NCBI RefSeq assembly: GCF_028649435.1
Contig: NZ_JAQSIN010000014.1
Source of the DNA: Curvibacter microcysteis
GTDB taxonomy: Bacteria; Pseudomonadota; Gammaproteobacteria; Burkholderiales; Burkholderiaceae_C
Length of the DNA stretch: 64,000 bases
Reading direction: 5' to 3' (one strand)
Under the pieces are notes generated by a model. The model had not been told where the DNA came from. It worked only from the letters and a program-made list of their open reading frames with translations, and did no database searches. Shown here piece by piece: positions 36,650 to 44,965 of the stretch; within the stretch, counting starts at the first letter, position 1; every line of letters begins with the position of its first letter. A program made the position numbers and the translations under genes.

Positions 36650-37174
36650 TCAGTGCAATTGGTCGTTGCCCGGCGCCATCGGCTGGATGCGGAAGAAGCC
36701 GGTGCCAGCGGTGCCGCGGCCAATTTCTTCTTCGGTGGCTTCACGCACAGCGTGCACCTGCAGGTGCAGGCGAATCGCGATGCCCGACAGCGGGTGGTTG
36801 CCGTCCAGCACCACGTGCTCGGGGTAGATGTCGGTGACGGTGTAGAGCGCGTCGCGCGGCGCTTCGGCATGGCAACCCTCGGGCAGGGCGCTGCCTTCAA
36901 AAGTCATGCCTTCTTCGAGCTCGGCCGGGAAGAGCTGGCGGGGCTCGAGAAAGATCAGTTTCTCGTTGTACTCGCCAAAACCCTCTTCGGGTTCGATCTG
37001 CAGCTTGACCTTGGCGCCGGCCTCATGGCCTTGCAGAACCTCTTCGATTTTCTTCAGCAGATCATCGCCGCCGACCAGAAAGTCGACCGGTTCGTCCAGG
37101 ATGTCGAGCTCTTCGCCCAGGGTGTCGGTGAGGGTCCAGGTCAGCGCGACCACGCATTGTTCAGTGATTTCCAT
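36650..37174 (-). CDS. slyD: FKBP-type peptidyl-prolyl isomerase, SlyD family
   Basis: A 174-residue SlyD-like prolyl isomerase and chaperone with the FKBP core interrupted by an IF (insert-in-flap) domain. LDEPVDFLVGGDDLLKKIEEVL and KLQIEPEEGFGEYNEKLI mark the flap region. Unlike E. coli SlyD it has no His/Cys-rich nickel-binding tail; the C-terminus is short and neutral. The region before the ATG has no clear Shine-Dalgarno and carries GACAAT about 7-12 bases upstream, so the mRNA may be leaderless. It is divergent from roxA. Confidence 0.92.
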   Translation of the reverse strand: MEITEQCVVALTWTLTDTLGEELDILDEPVDFLVGGDDLLKKIEEVLQGHEAGAKVKLQIEPEEGFGEYNEKLIFLEPRQLFPAELEEGMTFEGSALPEGCHAEAPRDALYTVTDIYPEHVVLDGNHPLSGIAIRLHLQVHAVREATEEEIGRGTAGTGFFRIQPMAPGNDQLH

Positions 37175-37228
37175 AGGAGAATTGTCGCAGTTTGAGTTGC
37201 AGCCCGGTCACACGGGCCCTTTTTTGCC

Positions 37229-38368
37229 ATGGACATTCACCAACCCCTCACCTTGCTCGGCGGCCTCACGCCCCAGCAATTCATGAAACGCCATTGGCAG
37301 AAAAAGCCTTTGCTGGTGCGCCAGGCCGTGCCCGGCTTCCAGCCCCTGCTGGAGCGCGGCGAACTGTTCGAATTGGCCGCCAGCGAGGCCGTGGAGTCAC
37401 GCCTGGTGCGCAACACCCAGCCCGGCTGGGCCGTGCGCTCGGGTCCGCTGCCCCGGCGCAGCCTGCCCGCGCTGAGCCAGCCCGACTGGACCCTGCTGGT
37501 GCAAGGCGTGGACCTGCACGACGAGGCTGTGCACCACCTGATGCAGGGCTTTCGCTTCATTCCGGATGCGCGGCTGGATGACTTGATGATCAGCTACGCC
37601 ACACCGGGTGGCGGCGTGGGCCCGCACTTTGACAGCTACGACGTTTTCTTGCTGCAAGCCCACGGCAAGCGCCGTTGGCGCATCGGCCGGCAAAAAGACC
37701 TGAGCCTGCGGGAGGACACCCCGCTCAAGGTGTTGGCTAACTTCGAACCTGAGGAAGAGTTCGTGCTCGAACCGGGCGACATGCTCTACCTGCCGCCGCG
37801 CTATGCCCATGACGGCATCGCCGAAGACGAGTGCATGACCTACTCGATCGGCTTTCGCTCCCCCAAGCGTGACGAGCTGGCGCGCGAGGTGCTGCAGCGC
37901 CTGGCCGAGGACGCCGAAGACCTGGCCGGTGACGGCCTGTACCGTGATCCGACCCAGCCCGCCGTGGCCGATCCGGCCGCCATTCCCGAAGACTTGCACC
38001 TGTTCGCGGCCGATGCGCTGCAGCGGGTGCTCAACGACCCCGACGCCCTGGCCCGGGTGATTGGCGAGTACCTGACCGAGCCCAAGGCCCAGGTCTGGTT
38101 TGACAGCCAAGAAGACGGCGAGCCGCCGTCGCTGGCCACTGGGGTGCGCCTGGACCGCCGCACCCGCATGCTGCACGACGAGCGTCATGTGTTCATCAAT
38201 GGTGAGGGCTTCCGCGCTGCGGGCCGTGACGCGAACTTGATGCGCCAGTTGGCCAGCCTGCGCGTCCTGGGCGCCAAGGATGTGGCACGTTTGAGCGCTG
38301 GCGCACGCGAGCTGCTGCTTGAGTGGTGTCAGGCTGGGTGGCTGCACCCCATCCCGACCGAGGCCTGA
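37229..38368 (+). CDS. Cupin-type 2-oxoglutarate oxygenase, ribosomal arginine hydroxylase (YcfD/RoxA-like)
   Basis: A 379-residue JmjC-like oxygenase related to YcfD, which hydroxylates an arginine of ribosomal protein uL16. The iron triad is His133-x-Asp135 (GPHFDSYDVF) and His194 (RYAHDG), aligned with His125, Asp127 and His187 of the E. coli enzyme. The N-terminal GGLTPQQFMKRHWQKKPLLVR is the family start. The C-terminal winged-helix region is present. The next gene follows with three bases between, suggesting co-translation. Confidence 0.92.
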   Translation: MDIHQPLTLLGGLTPQQFMKRHWQKKPLLVRQAVPGFQPLLERGELFELAASEAVESRLVRNTQPGWAVRSGPLPRRSLPALSQPDWTLLVQGVDLHDEAVHHLMQGFRFIPDARLDDLMISYATPGGGVGPHFDSYDVFLLQAHGKRRWRIGRQKDLSLREDTPLKVLANFEPEEEFVLEPGDMLYLPPRYAHDGIAEDECMTYSIGFRSPKRDELAREVLQRLAEDAEDLAGDGLYRDPTQPAVADPAAIPEDLHLFAADALQRVLNDPDALARVIGEYLTEPKAQVWFDSQEDGEPPSLATGVRLDRRTRMLHDERHVFINGEGFRAAGRDANLMRQLASLRVLGAKDVARLSAGARELLLEWCQAGWLHPIPTEA

Positions 38369-38371
38369 GCC

Positions 38372-38908
38372 ATGGTGGCCCGTCCCGCCGACGCCGATGC
38401 CACGCAGCCCTCATCCTCTTGGCCACCGGACGCCCTGCAAGGTCGCTTTGAGGGTCGAGAGGCCTTCGCCGAGCGCCTGCGCCTGGCCCTGGCCGAGGCG
38501 GCTCGCCTGGGCTGGCAGGAGATGGTGTGGAGTGACGCCACGTTTGAGGACTGGCCTTTGGGTGAGCGGGCCGTGGCCGAGTCCTTGCAGGCCTGGTCGC
38601 GCGGCGGTCGGCGCCTGCTGCTGCTGGCCTGTCACTACGACGAGGTGCAGCGTCGCCATGCGCGCTTTGTCCAGTGGCGCCGCACCTGGGATCACCTGAT
38701 TGAGGCCCGAGCCTGCCGCCGTGCCGACCCTGGCGATTTGCCCAGCGCGCTCTGGAGTCCCGCCTGGATGCTGCAGCGCCTGGATTTGCAGCGCAGCACA
38801 GGGGTGTGCTCCACCGTACCCGAGCGCCGGGTGCAGTTGAGAGAGTCCCTGGACAGCTGGTGGCGCCGCAGTTCGCCTGCGTTTCCGGCATCCACTTTGG
38901 GGCTTTGA
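38372..38908 (+). CDS. Conserved hypothetical protein coupled to the ribosomal oxygenase gene
   Basis: A 178-residue soluble protein I do not recognise with certainty. It begins four bases after the oxygenase stop, so the two are almost surely co-expressed. Visible features are a repeated Ala/Leu helix (FAERLRLALAEAARLGWQEMV), a short WSDATFEDWPLGERAV segment, a hydrophobic strand RRLLLLACHYDEVQRRH, and Trp-rich stretches near 120 and 165. There is no signal peptide. The HYDEVQRRHARFVQWRRTW part recalls a degenerate phospholipase-D-like or nucleotidyl fold, but that is weak. Confidence 0.7.
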   Translation: MVARPADADATQPSSSWPPDALQGRFEGREAFAERLRLALAEAARLGWQEMVWSDATFEDWPLGERAVAESLQAWSRGGRRLLLLACHYDEVQRRHARFVQWRRTWDHLIEARACRRADPGDLPSALWSPAWMLQRLDLQRSTGVCSTVPERRVQLRESLDSWWRRSSPAFPASTLGL

Positions 38909-39016
38909 TCCCTCCTTGGTGCGTGCTGGATGCGGGTCAAGGCCATGGCCACAGGTGTTTCTCGGCTGCTTTACAAAAATGACACACAAGGTCGCACTTT
39001 TTGCCGCTGTCAGTGT

Positions 39017-39046
39017 TTGTTGGGATTGACGAATACCTCCTATAAT
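39017..39046 (+). promoter_or_regulatory. Sigma-70 promoter of the Ala/Pro-rich lipoprotein gene
   Basis: TTGTTG (39017-39022) and a perfect TATAAT (39041-39046) are separated by 18 bases. The predicted start near 39053 leaves a leader of about 105 bases before the ATG. The spacer 38909-39157 shows no gene and is more AT-rich than its surroundings. Confidence 0.7.
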
Positions 39047-39157
39047 TTCAAGTTGAGTGAAATTTGCGCGGCATTCGTACAGCGCTCGCTCAGTCAGGTC
39101 GTTCGAGTTGATCAACCTGGCAACCGGAATTCTCTCTATCCAACAAGGAAACTTGAA

Positions 39158-39424
39158 ATGAAGAAATCGCTCGTTTTGGCAACCCTGATTGCCGCTGCCG
39201 CCCTCGCCGCCTGCGGCAAGAAGGAAGAACCCGCTGCTGCTCCCGCACCGGCTCCCGCTGCTGCTCCGGCTCCCGCCGCTGAAGCTCCGGCCGCTCCCGC
39301 TGCTGCCCCCGCCGCTGACGCTGGCACCGCCACCACCGCTCCGGCTGCTGCCGCTGCTCCGGCCGCTGACGCTGCTGCTGACGCCGCCAAGAAGGCTGCT
39401 GAAGACGCTGCTGCCAAGAAGTAA
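39158..39424 (+). CDS. Ala/Pro-rich outer-membrane lipoprotein
   Basis: An 88-residue lipoprotein with a short leader and lipobox LAAC (Cys19), residue +2 Gly, so outer-membrane sorting is expected. After GKKEEP the mature part is almost only Ala, Pro, Glu, Asp and Lys in repeats such as AAPAPAPAAAPAP, ending with AAKKAAEDAAAKK, which may form an amphipathic helix. The ATG follows AAGGA. A strong promoter and a strong terminator frame it, so it looks like a highly expressed single gene. Function unknown. The composition recalls PAP-rich spacer proteins and Lpp-like helices. Confidence 0.85.
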   Translation: MKKSLVLATLIAAAALAACGKKEEPAAAPAPAPAAAPAPAAEAPAAPAAAPAADAGTATTAPAAAAAPAADAAADAAKKAAEDAAAKK

Positions 39425-39442
39425 ATTCTTCGCGCTTGCTTG

Positions 39443-39467
39443 AAAAGCCACCCTCGGGTGGCTTTTT
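39443..39467 (+). terminator. Rho-independent terminator after the lipoprotein gene
   Basis: AAAAGCCACCC (39443-39453) and GGGTGGCTTTTT (39456-39467) pair almost end to end around TC, with a T tract at the end. It lies about 20 bases past the stop codon. Confidence 0.93.
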
Positions 39468-39543
39468 GTTTTTCTGGGATGGGGCCCAAGATAGTTCGGC
39501 GCTGGGGGCCGGTACAGGCCGTTCCCTGCGCTAGCATCGCGGC

Positions 39544-40239
39544 ATGACTGTCCAATACGAGAGCGTTCACGCTGCCGATCTTTACCCGCTGGCCTTCGAT
39601 GTGCCGGCCCCTGAACTGGCTTTGGCGCGCGAACTGCGTCCACGCATGAATGGCGTGTTCATTTGCCGCGACCCTGAGGCGGCTTTGGTCCCTGAGTTGC
39701 CCGCCGATGGCGCTGAGAAGGCGCCCGTGGGGCGGGTGCTGCATTCGGGGCAGTTCGGTTTGGTGCCCTCGTGGGTCAAGTCGGCTTCGGACGCGCGCTT
39801 GCGCTCACCCAAACTGGTCAACGCCCGCTCTGAGGCGGTCAACACCTCGAACAACTTCCGCGAATCCTGGGTCAATGCGCAGCGCTGCATCGTGCCGATG
39901 ATGGCATTTTTTGAAGATGACCTGCGCAGCGGTAAGCCGGTGTCCACCCGCATTGCGCGCGTGGATGGCAAACCCATGGGGGTGGCTGGTCTGTGGGCGC
40001 AGTGGAATGGCCCGGGGGGTGATCCCATCACCAGCTTCACCTTGCTCACGGTGAATGCCAACAGCCACGCCTTGATCCGCCGCTACCAGCACGACGGCAG
40101 CGAAAAGCGCATGCCCGCCATCCTCAACGAAGGGGCTTACGAGGCTTGGCTGAACGCCCCACCTGAAAAGGCCCGCGAGTTCATGCGCGCCTACCCAGCC
40201 AATTGGCTGTTGGCCAACCCTGTGCAGAAAGCCAAATAA
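39544..40239 (+). CDS. SRAP (YedK/HMCES) family protein lacking the catalytic Cys2
   Basis: A 231-residue member of the SOS-response-associated peptidase family, which shields abasic sites by a DNA-protein crosslink through Cys2. The family core is clear: SGQFGLVPSWVK, KLVNARSEAVNTSNNFRESW (Asn and Glu positions kept), RCIVPMMAFFE and GLWAQWN. The N-terminus reads M-T-V-Q-Y-E instead of the expected M-C-x-x-Y, so the nucleophile appears replaced by Thr. The usual His near the end is EKRMP, as in the non-canonical subgroup. No better start with a Cys is seen. It may be a non-crosslinking DNA-binding variant. Confidence 0.82.
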   Translation: MTVQYESVHAADLYPLAFDVPAPELALARELRPRMNGVFICRDPEAALVPELPADGAEKAPVGRVLHSGQFGLVPSWVKSASDARLRSPKLVNARSEAVNTSNNFRESWVNAQRCIVPMMAFFEDDLRSGKPVSTRIARVDGKPMGVAGLWAQWNGPGGDPITSFTLLTVNANSHALIRRYQHDGSEKRMPAILNEGAYEAWLNAPPEKAREFMRAYPANWLLANPVQKAK

Positions 40240-40247
40240 AGGCAGAC

Positions 40248-40265
40248 CGCCCCGACCGGGGGGCG
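40248..40265. terminator. Hairpin between convergent SRAP and MBL genes
   Basis: CGCCCC (40248-40253) and GGGGCG (40260-40265) pair around a 6-base loop. On neither strand does a T tract follow directly; a T-rich stretch lies ten bases on along the minus strand. It is a candidate two-way terminator. Confidence 0.4.
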
Positions 40266-40277
40266 CTGGCATGGGGG

Positions 40278-41051
40278 TCAGACCTCGATCCAGGCTGACC
40301 CATTCACCGGGCAGGCGATGCCCACTTGTTCCGGCGGCCAACCCAGGGCGTCGCTGAGCACTTGGCGCACCAAGTCGGGCTGGTTGTTTTGCTCGCTGAG
40401 GTGGGCCGCCACCACCTGGCGCAGGCCGGGGTGTTGTAGCTGGCGCAGGGCTTGGGCGGTGCAGGTGTTCTCCAGGTGACCCCAGGGCCCGCTGATGCGA
40501 CGCTTCAGGAAAGCCGGGTAGCGCGACTGGCTGAGCAGCGCGGCGTCGTGGTTGGACTCCATCAACAGTGCGTGGCAGCCCGCCAGCTGGCTCAGCACAT
40601 GCGGGCTCACATGGCCCAGGTCGGTCAGCAGGCCCAGGCGCACTTGGCCGTCTTCGCAGCGCAGCTGCAGGGGTTCGCGCGCATCATGGGGCACGGTGAA
40701 GGGGTGCAAGGCCATCGGGCCGAAGTCGATCGGAACCTGGTCGCGGGCCAGGCGCAAGCGGTCCCCAAAATCGGGCTCGCCCAGGGCCAACCAAGTGCCC
40801 TCACTCATCCACACCGGCAGTCCATGGCGCGCCGAGAAGCTGAGTGCGCAGCCGATGTGGTCGGAATGCTCGTGGGTGATGAACAGACCATGCAGGTCGC
40901 TCGGCTGTAAGCCGGCCAGCCCCAGCCGCTGCGCCAATTGGCGCAGGCCCAAGCCGCAATCGACCAGCAGGCGCCGGCAGTCCGCTCCGTGGCCTGCTTC
41001 CACGACCGTGGCGTTGCCAGTGCTGCCGCTGGCCAGATTCTTGAAACGCAT
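40278..41051 (-). CDS. MBL-fold metallo-hydrolase, YycJ/WalJ-like
   Basis: A 257-residue metallo-beta-lactamase-fold enzyme from the ATG at 41051. MRFKNLASGSTGNATVVEAG at the start and the HxHxDH motif in ITHEHSDHIGCALSF are typical of the YycJ group, thought to act as 5'-to-3' exonucleases in DNA repair. Further metal ligands are in TDLGHVS and ESNHD. It follows bamC on the same strand but after a strong terminator, so it should have its own promoter or depend on readthrough. Confidence 0.88.
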   Translation of the reverse strand: MRFKNLASGSTGNATVVEAGHGADCRRLLVDCGLGLRQLAQRLGLAGLQPSDLHGLFITHEHSDHIGCALSFSARHGLPVWMSEGTWLALGEPDFGDRLRLARDQVPIDFGPMALHPFTVPHDAREPLQLRCEDGQVRLGLLTDLGHVSPHVLSQLAGCHALLMESNHDAALLSQSRYPAFLKRRISGPWGHLENTCTAQALRQLQHPGLRQVVAAHLSEQNNQPDLVRQVLSDALGWPPEQVGIACPVNGSAWIEV

Positions 41052-41081
41052 GGTGCTGGGGCAAAGGCCTGAGTGAGCTGC

Positions 41082-41110
41082 AAAAAAAAGGCAGGCCACA
41101 AAGGCCTGCC
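41082..41110 (-). terminator. Rho-independent terminator between bamC and the MBL gene
   Basis: GGCAGGCC (41090-41097) and GGCCTGCC (41103-41110) form a perfect 8-bp stem with a 5-base loop. On the minus strand an eight-T tract follows (A run 41082-41089). It lies 66 bases past the bamC stop and ends 30 bases before the MBL ATG. Confidence 0.93.
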
Positions 41111-41175
41111 CGGGGGGCTCACTGGCGGGGAGGCGGAACGCGCAGAGGCTGCGCCGTCCGCTCCCAGGCCGGGCT

Positions 41176-42282
41176 TTACTTCAGATCGTCGACCAGCACC
41201 TGCACGATCCGCTGAGCGTTCGCCGAGGTGTCGGGCGCGCCATTGGCGTCCAGCACCGACACCGTGGTCTGCTTGTCCGTGCTTCGCACCGCGATTTGGT
41301 ACTTCACCGGGCCGGTGTTCTTGTCCGAGCTGCTGAACATCTTGCTGAAGAGGCTGGGCTCCTTCTTGTCCGGATTCGGCGCCACGTAACGCACGAAGTA
41401 GAGGCCCTTGGCGCGGTCGCGGTCTTCCACGGTGAAGCCGGTGCGGTCCAGGCTCAAGCCGACCCGACGCCAAGCGCGGTCAAAGCCATCGTCGAGCTGA
41501 GCGGCTGGCAAGTTGTTGACCTGCACCACGCGGGCTTGGGCGACCACCGTGGCGGCGGCCGTTTGCTGGCGTGCTTGCTCAGCCGTACCACCACCCAACT
41601 TGATCATCAGGCGACGCAGGAACTCGGCTTCCAGTTCCGGATCGCTCGGGCGTGGTTGCCAGGCGGTCTGTGCGGTTTCCTTGTTGTTGGTGGTGTAGGT
41701 TTCCACCATGCCGCGGTGGCTGATGTAGATCTCGGTGCTGCCGTCGGCGCTGCGTTCGAGGCGGGTGCGGAAGCGGTCGCGTTCGCCGGTGTCGTACAAG
41801 GAGTCAAACACCTTGCCCAGCGAGTTGCGGATCCAGTCCTGCGGCAGCTTGGCGCGGTTCTCGGCCCAGTCGGTTTCCATGATGCCCAGCTTGGCATCAT
41901 CGAGCACCAGGGCAAAACCGTTTTCGGTCCAGAAGTCGGTCACGGGCGTCCACAGTTGGTCGGCCGGTCGTTTGACCACCAACCAGCGTTGATTGCCTTC
42001 GCGCACCACGCGCACGTCGCCCAGGGTGCTGGCGGCGGTTTGGGCGGCCGTGGCAGGCGACTTGCCCATCGCGGCTTGGAAGCCCGTGGCCGACACCGGG
42101 CCACTGCCCAGGGCGTAGCGGGTGTCACCCGAGAGCTGGGTCAGGTCAGGTGGGATTTCCAGGGTCGGAGCCCGCGTGGCGCTTTTGTAATTGATCTTGT
42201 CGCCGTCCAGCGACGAGCAGGCCGACAGCACGACAGACAGGCTCAACAGGCTGCACAGGCCCAGTCGTTTGAATTGGGTCAC
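41176..42282 (-). CDS. bamC: Outer membrane assembly lipoprotein BamC
   Basis: BamC is an accessory lipoprotein of the BAM complex that inserts beta-barrel proteins. The GTG at 42282 follows GGAAGGA and gives 368 residues. The lipobox is LSAC (Cys22). The conserved N-terminal stretch SLDGDKINYKSATRAPTLEIPPDLTQ, which wraps on BamD in E. coli, is present, followed by two helix-grip domains. Lies 55 bases downstream of dapA, the same order as in enterobacteria. Confidence 0.95.
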   Translation of the reverse strand: MTQFKRLGLCSLLSLSVVLSACSSLDGDKINYKSATRAPTLEIPPDLTQLSGDTRYALGSGPVSATGFQAAMGKSPATAAQTAASTLGDVRVVREGNQRWLVVKRPADQLWTPVTDFWTENGFALVLDDAKLGIMETDWAENRAKLPQDWIRNSLGKVFDSLYDTGERDRFRTRLERSADGSTEIYISHRGMVETYTTNNKETAQTAWQPRPSDPELEAEFLRRLMIKLGGGTAEQARQQTAAATVVAQARVVQVNNLPAAQLDDGFDRAWRRVGLSLDRTGFTVEDRDRAKGLYFVRYVAPNPDKKEPSLFSKMFSSSDKNTGPVKYQIAVRSTDKQTTVSVLDANGAPDTSANAQRIVQVLVDDLK

Positions 42283-42337
42283 AAGGGGTCCTTCCAAGGC
42301 AGGAATGGGGTGTCGGATCAGCAAAACAGAGGGGAGT

Positions 42338-43234
42338 TCAGAGCAGGCCGCTGGCGCGCAGCGCGGCTTCCACCACGGGTTCGCTGGCAGCGCTGAGTTC
42401 GGTCATGGGCAGGCGCATGGCGCCGCCACACAGGCCCAGGCGCTTCATGGCCCACTTGACGGGAATCGGGTTCGCTTCGACGAACAGATTCTTGTGCAGG
42501 GGCATCAGCTTGAACTGGATTTCCATGGCGCGCTTCACGTCGCCAGCGATCGCGGCCACGCAGAGTTCATGCATCAGGCGCGGGGCCACGTTGGCGCTCA
42601 CGCTGATGTTGCCTTGACCGCCACACAGCATCAGGGCCACGGCGGTGGGGTCATCACCCGAGTAGATGGCAAAACCCTTGGGCACATCGCGGATCAGCCA
42701 TTGGGCGCGTTCGATGTTGCCGGTGGCTTCTTTGATGCCGACGATGCCAGGCACTTCGGCCAGGCGCAGCACGGTGTCGTGCGCCATATCGGCGACCGAG
42801 CGGCCCGGCACGTTGTACAGCACGGTCGGCAGGTCGCCCACGGCTTCGGCAATGGCCTTGAAGTGGCGGTATTGGCCTTCTTGCGTGGGCTTGTTGTAGT
42901 AGGGAACGACTTGCAGTTGGCAGTCAGCCCCCACGCCGCGCGCGAACTTGGCCAATTCGATGGCTTCAGCCGTCGAGTTGGCGCCGCAGCCGGCCATGAT
43001 GGGCACGCGCTTGGCAGCTTGTTCCACGGACACGCGAATGATTTCGCAGTGCTCCTCGACGTTGACCGTCGGCGATTCCCCGGTGGTGCCCACAACACCG
43101 ATGCAATCGGTGCCTTCGGCAATGTGCCAGTCGATCAATTTGCGCAGGGTGGGGTAGTCCACGCTGCCGTCTTCGTGCATCGGAGTCACCAGGGCGACGA
43201 TGCTGCCTGTAATAGGGCCGGTTGGGGAGGTCAT
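42338..43234 (-). CDS. dapA: 4-hydroxy-tetrahydrodipicolinate synthase
   Basis: DapA condenses aspartate semialdehyde with pyruvate in the lysine and diaminopimelate pathway. The 298-residue TIM barrel has the Schiff-base Lys168 (GIVGIKEATG), Tyr140 (VLYNVPGRS) and the substrate loop GTTGESPT (50-56). First gene of dapA-bamC. A TAGAAT-like -10 box reads on the minus strand at 43267-43262. Confidence 0.97.
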   Translation of the reverse strand: MTSPTGPITGSIVALVTPMHEDGSVDYPTLRKLIDWHIAEGTDCIGVVGTTGESPTVNVEEHCEIIRVSVEQAAKRVPIMAGCGANSTAEAIELAKFARGVGADCQLQVVPYYNKPTQEGQYRHFKAIAEAVGDLPTVLYNVPGRSVADMAHDTVLRLAEVPGIVGIKEATGNIERAQWLIRDVPKGFAIYSGDDPTAVALMLCGGQGNISVSANVAPRLMHELCVAAIAGDVKRAMEIQFKLMPLHKNLFVEANPIPVKWAMKRLGLCGGAMRLPMTELSAASEPVVEAALRASGLL

Positions 43235-43290
43235 GTCCGCAGTCTCAAACGGTAAAAGAGCATTCTAACTAGGCTGCCGGGCCCCGTGGC

Positions 43291-43890
43291 TCAGCCCGGG
43301 GTTGCCGACAGGGGCGTCAAGGGGTAACGCGCGGGCGCACCGTTCGGTTGTCCGTTGGGTCGCACGGCGCACAGGCGTTGCACAAATCGCTCTGGCGAGG
43401 CTTCGAAACCCGCTTCGTAGGCCACGGTTTCGAGCTCGTCAAAGGCTTGCAACAGCTCTGCCGGGCGCAACAAAAAATCAGGCCGAGAGGGCTTGCCCAC
43501 GCTTTCGTTGCCGAGGGCAAAGGTCTCGTAAATCAGCACGCCCCCCGGCGCCAGGCTGGCCAGCAGGACGGGGAACAGCGGGCGCCAAAGGTAGTTGGTC
43601 ACCACCACCGCGTCGAAGGTCTGGCCCAGGAAAGGCCAGGGGCCGCCTTCGAGGTCTGCACAGACCGCCTCCACGCCGGCAGGCAGGGCTGCCAGGGCTT
43701 CAGGGGCGCGGTCGACCGCCACCACGGCGTGTTGGCGCTGTGCAAACCATCGGCTGTGCCGGCCTGCACCGCAGGCGACGTCCAGCACGCGACCTTTGGG
43801 CTGCACCAGGTGGGACCAGCGCTGCACCCAGCGGGATGGGGCGCCGAGTCCATGGACGGCGGGGGCGGTAGGGGAAGTGGCTGGGTTCAT
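43291..43890 (-). CDS. Class I SAM-dependent methyltransferase
   Basis: A 199-residue Rossmann-fold methyltransferase. The SAM-binding motif I is VLDVACGAGRHSRWFAQ, followed by VVAVDRAPEAL (acidic residue at the end of strand 2) and FDAVVVTNYLWRPLFPVL. This resembles the TehB-like small methyltransferases. Substrate unknown. Its start overlaps the SDR stop by four bases, so it is translated with the SDR gene. Confidence 0.85.
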   Translation of the reverse strand: MNPATSPTAPAVHGLGAPSRWVQRWSHLVQPKGRVLDVACGAGRHSRWFAQRQHAVVAVDRAPEALAALPAGVEAVCADLEGGPWPFLGQTFDAVVVTNYLWRPLFPVLLASLAPGGVLIYETFALGNESVGKPSRPDFLLRPAELLQAFDELETVAYEAGFEASPERFVQRLCAVRPNGQPNGAPARYPLTPLSATPG

Positions 43891-44705
43891 CGGTGGTCAG
43901 GTCGCACATCGTCGTGCAGGGCTTTGAGGGCGAGCTGTTCGACCAGGCCCGGGGCGATCAAGCGCAGCCAGCGGCCCAGCTTGCCCTGCGCGGTCATGAC
44001 GACCTCGCGCTCGCGACGTGCCAGGCCTTGCAGGATCAAGGCCGCGCAGCGTTCGACCGACATGGCCTTGTCCTCGCGCAAACCGCTGCGTCCAGCGGGA
44101 GCGCCTTGGGCGTTGTAGCCGTGGCGTCGGATATCGGTGGCCACCACGCCGGGGTAGGCTGTGGTGACGCTGACACCCGAGGGCTTGAGTTCGGTGCGCA
44201 GGGCTTCAAAAAACCCCGTCATGGCAAATTTGGTGGCACTGTAGGCTGTGCGCCCCGGCACGCCGATCAAGCCCGCCAGCGACGACACAGCCACGATGCT
44301 GCCGCGCGTGGCGCGCAGGTGGGGCAGGGCGGCGTGGGTGCACCACACGCTGCCCCAGAGGTTGATGCGCATCAGGTCTTCGTACCAGTGCAGGTCGTTC
44401 TCGGCCACCTCCTCAAACAAAGCGTGGGCCGACATGCCAGCGTTGTTGATCAGCACGTCGAGGCGACCGAAGCGGGCGACGGCGGCCTCGATCAGGTGGC
44501 GGCAGGCACTTTCGTCGGACACGTCGGTGCGCACCACCAGCGTGTCGCAGCCCTGGCTGGCGCACTGCAAAGCCACTTCATTGAGTTTGGCGGCACTGCG
44601 CGCGGCCAGCACCAGGGCCAGTCCCTTGCCATGCTCGCGTGCCAACTGGCGAGCGATTTCGGCGCCGATGCCGTCTGAGGCACCGGTCACGACCATCGTT
44701 TTCAT
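43887..44705 (-). CDS. Short-chain dehydrogenase/reductase (SDR) family protein
   Basis: A 272-residue classical SDR. The NAD(P) motif is TGASDGIGAEIA, NNAG is present in VLINNAGMSA, and the catalytic Ser/Tyr/Lys fit AVSSLAG and YSATKFA. The GxSDGIG form with a C-terminal hydrophobic tail recalls the DltE/YqjQ group acting on lipids or sugars. The ATG has a strong GGAAGGGA site. It is coupled to the methyltransferase downstream. The substrate cannot be inferred. Confidence 0.88.
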   Translation of the reverse strand: MKTMVVTGASDGIGAEIARQLAREHGKGLALVLAARSAAKLNEVALQCASQGCDTLVVRTDVSDESACRHLIEAAVARFGRLDVLINNAGMSAHALFEEVAENDLHWYEDLMRINLWGSVWCTHAALPHLRATRGSIVAVSSLAGLIGVPGRTAYSATKFAMTGFFEALRTELKPSGVSVTTAYPGVVATDIRRHGYNAQGAPAGRSGLREDKAMSVERCAALILQGLARREREVVMTAQGKLGRWLRLIAPGLVEQLALKALHDDVRPDHR

Positions 44706-44765
44706 TGTGTTCCCTTCCGCAAATAGCGAGGCTGATCCGCCTGGGGGCCTGTGGCTGGCCGAGGC

Positions 44766-44954
44766 TCAGAAGCAAGCCCAAATCTGGTTGGAGAGTGTCA
44801 ATAAAAAGTCAGATCGCGCATAGAGGGCAAATACCGCCAGCAAGGCGGCCAGCGCCAGTCCACCCAGGCCCACTGGTACCCACCAGCGTCGGTGCGCAGG
44901 GGGGCGATCAAGGCCCGTCGCAGGTGGGGGGCTGGGTGGGGCTGGGGCGGTCAT
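44766..44954 (-). CDS. Small single-pass membrane protein
   Basis: A 62-residue protein from the ATG at 44954, or 67 from a TTG at 44969 whose last bases overlap the MFS stop (TTGA). The N-terminal half is Pro-rich (APAPPSPPPATG), followed by basic residues HRRWW, one membrane helix (about 31-49), and a short tail ending in QIWACF. The positive-inside rule puts the N-terminus in the cytoplasm. It sits between an MFS transporter and an SDR on the same strand. I do not recognise a family; partner of the transporter is a guess. Confidence 0.6.
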   Translation of the reverse strand: MTAPAPPSPPPATGLDRPPAHRRWWVPVGLGGLALAALLAVFALYARSDFLLTLSNQIWACF

Positions 44955-44965
44955 GGTGCCGGTCT

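Noticed and set aside
39026..39046. TTGACG plus TATAAT as the lipoprotein promoter
   Set aside because: Only nine bases separate the boxes; the TTGTTG at 39017 with 18 bases is used instead.
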